Positions 13,371-16,262 of a DNA stretch of 16,262 nt are shown here, piece after piece. Position 1 is the first letter of the stretch; every line of letters starts with the position of its first letter. The notes beneath the pieces were generated by a model. That model made no database searches. It was not told the origin of the DNA and worked only from the letters and a program-made list of their open reading frames with translations. Origin of the DNA: an uncultured Prevotella sp. (GTDB taxonomy: Bacteria; Bacteroidota; Bacteroidia; Bacteroidales; Bacteroidaceae); contig CAAHDP010000302.1 of assembly GCA_900770515.1 (NCBI GenBank), forward strand, positions 1 to 16,262, given 5' to 3'. Position numbers and translations under genes: made by a program.

Positions 13371-13500
13371 AGATGGCAAAGAGAACGCCCAGGGCTATCA
13401 ATACGCCAAAAATCCACTTCACTACAGTCTCACCTTTTGCGGCTTGCTTCTTCTGATAAGCCTCATGCTTGGCTTTTCTTAAATCTTTATTTCCACTCAT
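13351..13500 (-). CDS. 49-residue single-pass membrane protein
   Basis: The short frame MSGNKDLRKAKHEAYQKKQA, then AKGETVVKWIFGVLIALGV and LFAIYAASIA, ends at TAA 13351-13353. It has a strongly basic N-terminal half (about residues 5-23) and one hydrophobic segment (about 29-47) ending almost at the C-terminus, so the basic half should face the cytoplasm. It lies 29 nt after prfB and 49 nt before the CYTH gene on the same strand. Codon use, a clean start and its tight position support a real gene. I do not recognise a function. Small basic single-pass proteins often modulate membrane complexes, but nothing here shows which. Confidence 0.75.
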   Translation of the reverse strand: MSGNKDLRKAKHEAYQKKQAAKGETVVKWIFGVLIALGVLFAIYAASIA

Positions 13501-13529
13501 AGTTATATTATTTTTAGGTTGCTAATTGT

Positions 13530-14651
13530 CTATTCCTCATTCTCTGAAGGGAACTCCATGAGATAAGCCTTGATGAAGTCGTCTATCTTGCCATCCATCA
13601 CGCCATCCACATCCGATGTCTGATAGTTGGTACGATGGTCTTTCACGCGGCGGTCGTCGAAGACGTAACTTCTTATCTGGCTTCCCCACTCTATCTTCTT
13701 CTTGCCAGCCTCAATCTTAGCCTTGGCTTCCAGGCGCTTCTTCATGGCGCGGTCGTAGAGTTGACTCTTCAGGAGCAACAATGCCTTGGCACGGTTCTTT
13801 GGCTGGTCGCGGGTCTCGGTGTTCTCGATGAGGATTTCCTCTTCCTCACCCGTATCAGGATCTGTGTACCAATAGCGGAGGCGCACTCCCGACTCCACCT
13901 TGTTCACGTTCTGACCACCGGCACCACTCGAACGGAAGGTATCCCACGAGAGTTTGGCTGGATCAACATACACCTCAATGGTTTCATCCACCAATGGGGT
14001 GACGAAAACGCTGGCAAAACTGGTCATTCGCTTGCCCTGGGCATTGAAAGGCGATACACGCACCAGACGGTGAACGCCATTCTCGCTCTTCAGATAGCCA
14101 TAGGCGTACTCGCCGCCCTCGATGGTCATGGTCACGCTCTTGATGCCAGCCTCATCGCCTTCCTGCATATCGGTGATGGTTACCTTGTAGCCATGAGCCT
14201 CAGCCCAGCGCATGTACATACGCATCAGCATCTGTGCCCAATCCTGGCTCTCGGTGCCACCGGCACCCGAGTTAATCTTCAGCACGCAGTCCATCGGGTC
14301 TTCCTTCTGGCGCAGCATGTTCTTCAGTTCCAGGTCTTCTATGGCCTTGATGGCCTTGGCATAGTCGGCATCCACCTCCTCCTCGGTCACCATCTCGTCT
14401 TTATAGAAATCGAAGGCAAGCTTCAGCTCGTCGGCATAAAGACGCACGGTCTTGTAGCCATCGAGCCATTTCTGTATGCCCTTCACCTTCTTCATCTGCT
14501 CCTGTGCATACTTCGGGTCTTCCCAGAAGTCAGGAGCCTGCGTGCGGAGCTGCTCCTCTTCAAATTCTACTTTCTTCTGGTCTATATTCAGATAGCGATG
14601 CAGAGCGTCGGCTCTGTCCATCACATCCTTCAATTGGTCAGCTGTAATCAT
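13530..14651 (-). CDS. prfB: Peptide chain release factor 2
   Basis: RF2 ends translation at UGA and UAA codons. The 373-residue product has the helical N-terminal domain, GAGGTESQDWAQMLMRMY near 129-146, the stop-codon recognition motif SPF (200-202) in HRLVRVSPFNAQGKR, and the catalytic GGQ (245-247) in SSGAGGQNVN. SPF rather than PxT marks RF2, not RF1. Many bacterial prfB genes need a +1 frameshift at an in-frame UGA near codon 26; here the corresponding position reads RYLNIDQ and the frame is continuous. After GGQ there is an acidic insert of about 8 residues relative to E. coli (DPDTGEEEEI region). The gene starts 39 nt after the acyl-CoA synthetase stop and is followed by the small membrane gene. 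Confidence 0.97.
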   Translation of the reverse strand: MITADQLKDVMDRADALHRYLNIDQKKVEFEEEQLRTQAPDFWEDPKYAQEQMKKVKGIQKWLDGYKTVRLYADELKLAFDFYKDEMVTEEEVDADYAKAIKAIEDLELKNMLRQKEDPMDCVLKINSGAGGTESQDWAQMLMRMYMRWAEAHGYKVTITDMQEGDEAGIKSVTMTIEGGEYAYGYLKSENGVHRLVRVSPFNAQGKRMTSFASVFVTPLVDETIEVYVDPAKLSWDTFRSSGAGGQNVNKVESGVRLRYWYTDPDTGEEEEILIENTETRDQPKNRAKALLLLKSQLYDRAMKKRLEAKAKIEAGKKKIEWGSQIRSYVFDDRRVKDHRTNYQTSDVDGVMDGKIDDFIKAYLMEFPSENEE

Positions 14652-14687
14652 TAACTTTGAACTATAAACTTTTAACTTTAAACTTTA
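14651..14687. repeat. AT-rich AACTTT repeat in the prfB leader
   Basis: The stretch between the acyl-CoA synthetase stop and the prfB start is made of repeated AACTTT/AAACTTT-like units on the plus strand, AAAGTT on the transcript. It has no Shine-Dalgarno sequence and no TAnnTTTG box, so prfB may rely on read-through from the synthetase gene. Confidence 0.5.
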
Positions 14688-14690
14688 TGA

Positions 14691-16262
14691 TTACTCCTCA
14701 TACATCTTGTCAATCTCCGCCTTGTAGTTCTTGTTGATGATAGGGCGGCGAATCTTCAAGGTGTTGGTCAGCTCGCCCGACTCCATAGAGAAGTGGTGAG
14801 CCAGGAGGGTGATACGCTTAATCTGCTCATAATAAGCCAGGTGCTGCTGAAGAATCTTGATGCGGTCCATCAGCATCTTCTGCACCTTCTCGTTGGCACA
14901 CAAATCTTCACGGCAGGTGAAGGCGATGTGATGCTCACGCGCCCAATCCTCCACGAGGCGGAACTCAGGCACAACGAGGGCTGATACGAACTTGCGCTGG
15001 TCGGCGATGACTGCCACCTGATCGATGAACTTATCCACCAGGAGCAACGACTCCACCTGCTGCGGAGCGATATATTTACCATTCGAAGTCTTGAACAGGT
15101 CCTTGATACGCTCGGTGAGATAAAGCTCGCCATCCTTCAGATAACCCGCATCACCAGTATGGAAGAATCCATCCTTATCGAATGCCTTGGCATTGGTGGT
15201 ATCGCGATGATAATATCCAGGAGTAATGGTAGGTCCCTTGAGGAGCACCTCGTTATCCTCACCGATCTTGACCTGGATGCAGGAGATAGGACGACCCACA
15301 GAACCCAGACTGTGCTTCTTGTCGAGATGATCGCAAGATACGGTAGCAAGACTCTCTGTCAAGCCATAACCCACTACCATATTGATACCGATGGAATGTA
15401 CGAACGCCTCCACTTCCGGACTTACATACGCACCAGCCGTAGGGAAGATATTAGGATTATCCAAGCCCAACTGCTTGCGTACGATGCTCAAAATGGTCTT
15501 GTTGATAATCTTATACTCCAACTCCAGAGCCAAAGGAGGGCGCTTGCAGTTGGCTATATACTCGACATTGCGCTTCTTACCCACTGCCAGAGCATGGTAG
15601 AAGAGCTTCTTCTGGATAGGACCGGCATCATCCATCTTAGCCTTCACTGCGATATACACCTTCTCCCAGAAACGAGGCACACTACTCATACAGGTAGGAT
15701 GCATCTCGCGCATACTTTCCTGAATCTCCTGTGGATAGGTATTGATGATGAGCTGGGCACCCTCACTCAAGCAGAGATATGCCCATCCACGCTCAAAGAT
15801 ATGGGTGAATGGAAGGAAATCTATGACACGATCCTTTTCGGTAACAGGAATGCACTCATTGTTTGCCTTCAAAGCAGCATAATACTGGCTATAGGTCAGC
15901 ATCACGCCCTTGCTATCTCCAGTTGTTCCACTGGTATAGAGGATATTAGCCAAGTCATCCATACTTGCCTGCTTGTAGAGTTCCTCTACCTCCGTCTGAC
16001 GAGGAAGATTCTCACCCAACTTCAGAAAGTCCTTGAAATAGAGGGCTGCAGGGTCGTGTGTACTGATGCGCACACTGGAATCGAAGATGATGATGCGCTC
16101 CAGGGATGGGCAGAGGGCAAAGATACGATGTGCCTTGTCATATTGCTCCTGTTCGCCTACAAAGAGGAAGCGAATCTGCGCATCGTTGATCATATATTGA
16201 ATCTGCTGCTCGCTGCTGTTGGCATAGAAAGGTACAGAGGTAACTCTGATACCGTACGCACC
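14691..16262 (-). CDS. Long-chain acyl-CoA synthetase (AMP-forming), N-terminus cut by window edge
   Basis: The frame is open to the right edge, showing 523 residues. An internal Met at 16193 is not the start, since GAYGIRVTSVPFYANSSEQQ precedes it and is typical family sequence. The enzyme activates long-chain fatty acids with ATP to acyl-adenylate, then acyl-CoA. Motifs (visible-part numbering): phosphate-binding YTSGTTGDSKG near 109-119, GYGLTES near 298-304, HTGD near 368-371, the ERIKDLFKTSNGKYIAPQ hinge segment near 384-401, and near the end TNTLKIRR with the conserved catalytic lysine. The segment AYVSPEVEAF replaces the more usual APLSPE form. It most resembles the FAA1/COG1022-type synthetases. 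It lies upstream of prfB on the same strand, 39 nt away. Confidence 0.93.
   Translation of the reverse strand, partial: GAYGIRVTSVPFYANSSEQQIQYMINDAQIRFLFVGEQEQYDKAHRIFALCPSLERIIIFDSSVRISTHDPAALYFKDFLKLGENLPRQTEVEELYKQASMDDLANILYTSGTTGDSKGVMLTYSQYYAALKANNECIPVTEKDRVIDFLPFTHIFERGWAYLCLSEGAQLIINTYPQEIQESMREMHPTCMSSVPRFWEKVYIAVKAKMDDAGPIQKKLFYHALAVGKKRNVEYIANCKRPPLALELEYKIINKTILSIVRKQLGLDNPNIFPTAGAYVSPEVEAFVHSIGINMVVGYGLTESLATVSCDHLDKKHSLGSVGRPISCIQVKIGEDNEVLLKGPTITPGYYHRDTTNAKAFDKDGFFHTGDAGYLKDGELYLTERIKDLFKTSNGKYIAPQQVESLLLVDKFIDQVAVIADQRKFVSALVVPEFRLVEDWAREHHIAFTCREDLCANEKVQKMLMDRIKILQQHLAYYEQIKRITLLAHHFSMESGELTNTLKIRRPIINKNYKAEIDKMYEE

Noticed and set aside
13635..14654. 339-codon open frame on the plus strand opposite prfB
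   Set aside because: It mirrors prfB almost end to end, has no family resemblance, and its existence follows from prfB codon use; prfB itself has clear SPF and GGQ motifs.

Overview
The window looks like Bacteroidota, most probably Prevotella/Segatella. The reasons are a SusC/SusD pair, promoters of the Bacteroidota type (TTTG, about 20 bp, TAnnTTTG), AT-rich start regions mostly lacking Shine-Dalgarno sequences, tRNA genes without an encoded CCA, and short C-terminal tails of the GVYIVNGKK type. The species call is inference from family resemblance; no database search was run.

Left part (1-8451), a pectin-type polysaccharide utilisation locus on the minus strand. In transcription order: SusC-like TonB-dependent transporter, SusD-like glycan-binding lipoprotein, a 118-residue secreted mini-protein, a PL1-type pectate lyase, a strong terminator, then a separately promoted GH53 endo-galactanase cut by the left edge. 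Pectate lyase acts on the homogalacturonan backbone and GH53 on beta-1,4-galactan side chains, so the set fits capture, cleavage and import of pectin fragments. No regulator gene is visible, but the non-coding DNA carries several operator-like sequences: a 14-bp palindrome upstream of susC, a related imperfect palindrome in the GH53 leader, and twin palindromes 20 bp apart between the susD-like gene and the mini-protein gene.

Middle (8465-9819), two divergent tRNA genes: tRNA-Phe(GAA) on minus with its own terminator, and tRNA-Pro(CGG) on plus. Both have near-ideal promoters with the same 20-bp spacer. A membrane-anchored protein with three helix-hairpin-helix units (ComEA-like) starts 23 nt after tRNA-Pro with no visible promoter of its own.

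Right part (9826-16262), housekeeping and transport genes on minus: two tandem paralogous neurotransmitter:sodium symporter (NSS) family transporters behind one promoter; then, in transcription order, a long-chain acyl-CoA synthetase (cut by the right edge), peptide chain release factor 2 with no internal frameshift, a 49-residue single-pass membrane protein, and a CYTH-domain phosphatase-like protein. No CRISPR array, transposon, phage gene or toxin-antitoxin pair was seen. The most interesting material is the mini-protein/lyase pair, the intergenic regulatory architecture and the tRNA-mRNA arrangement, rather than a clearly new multi-gene system.
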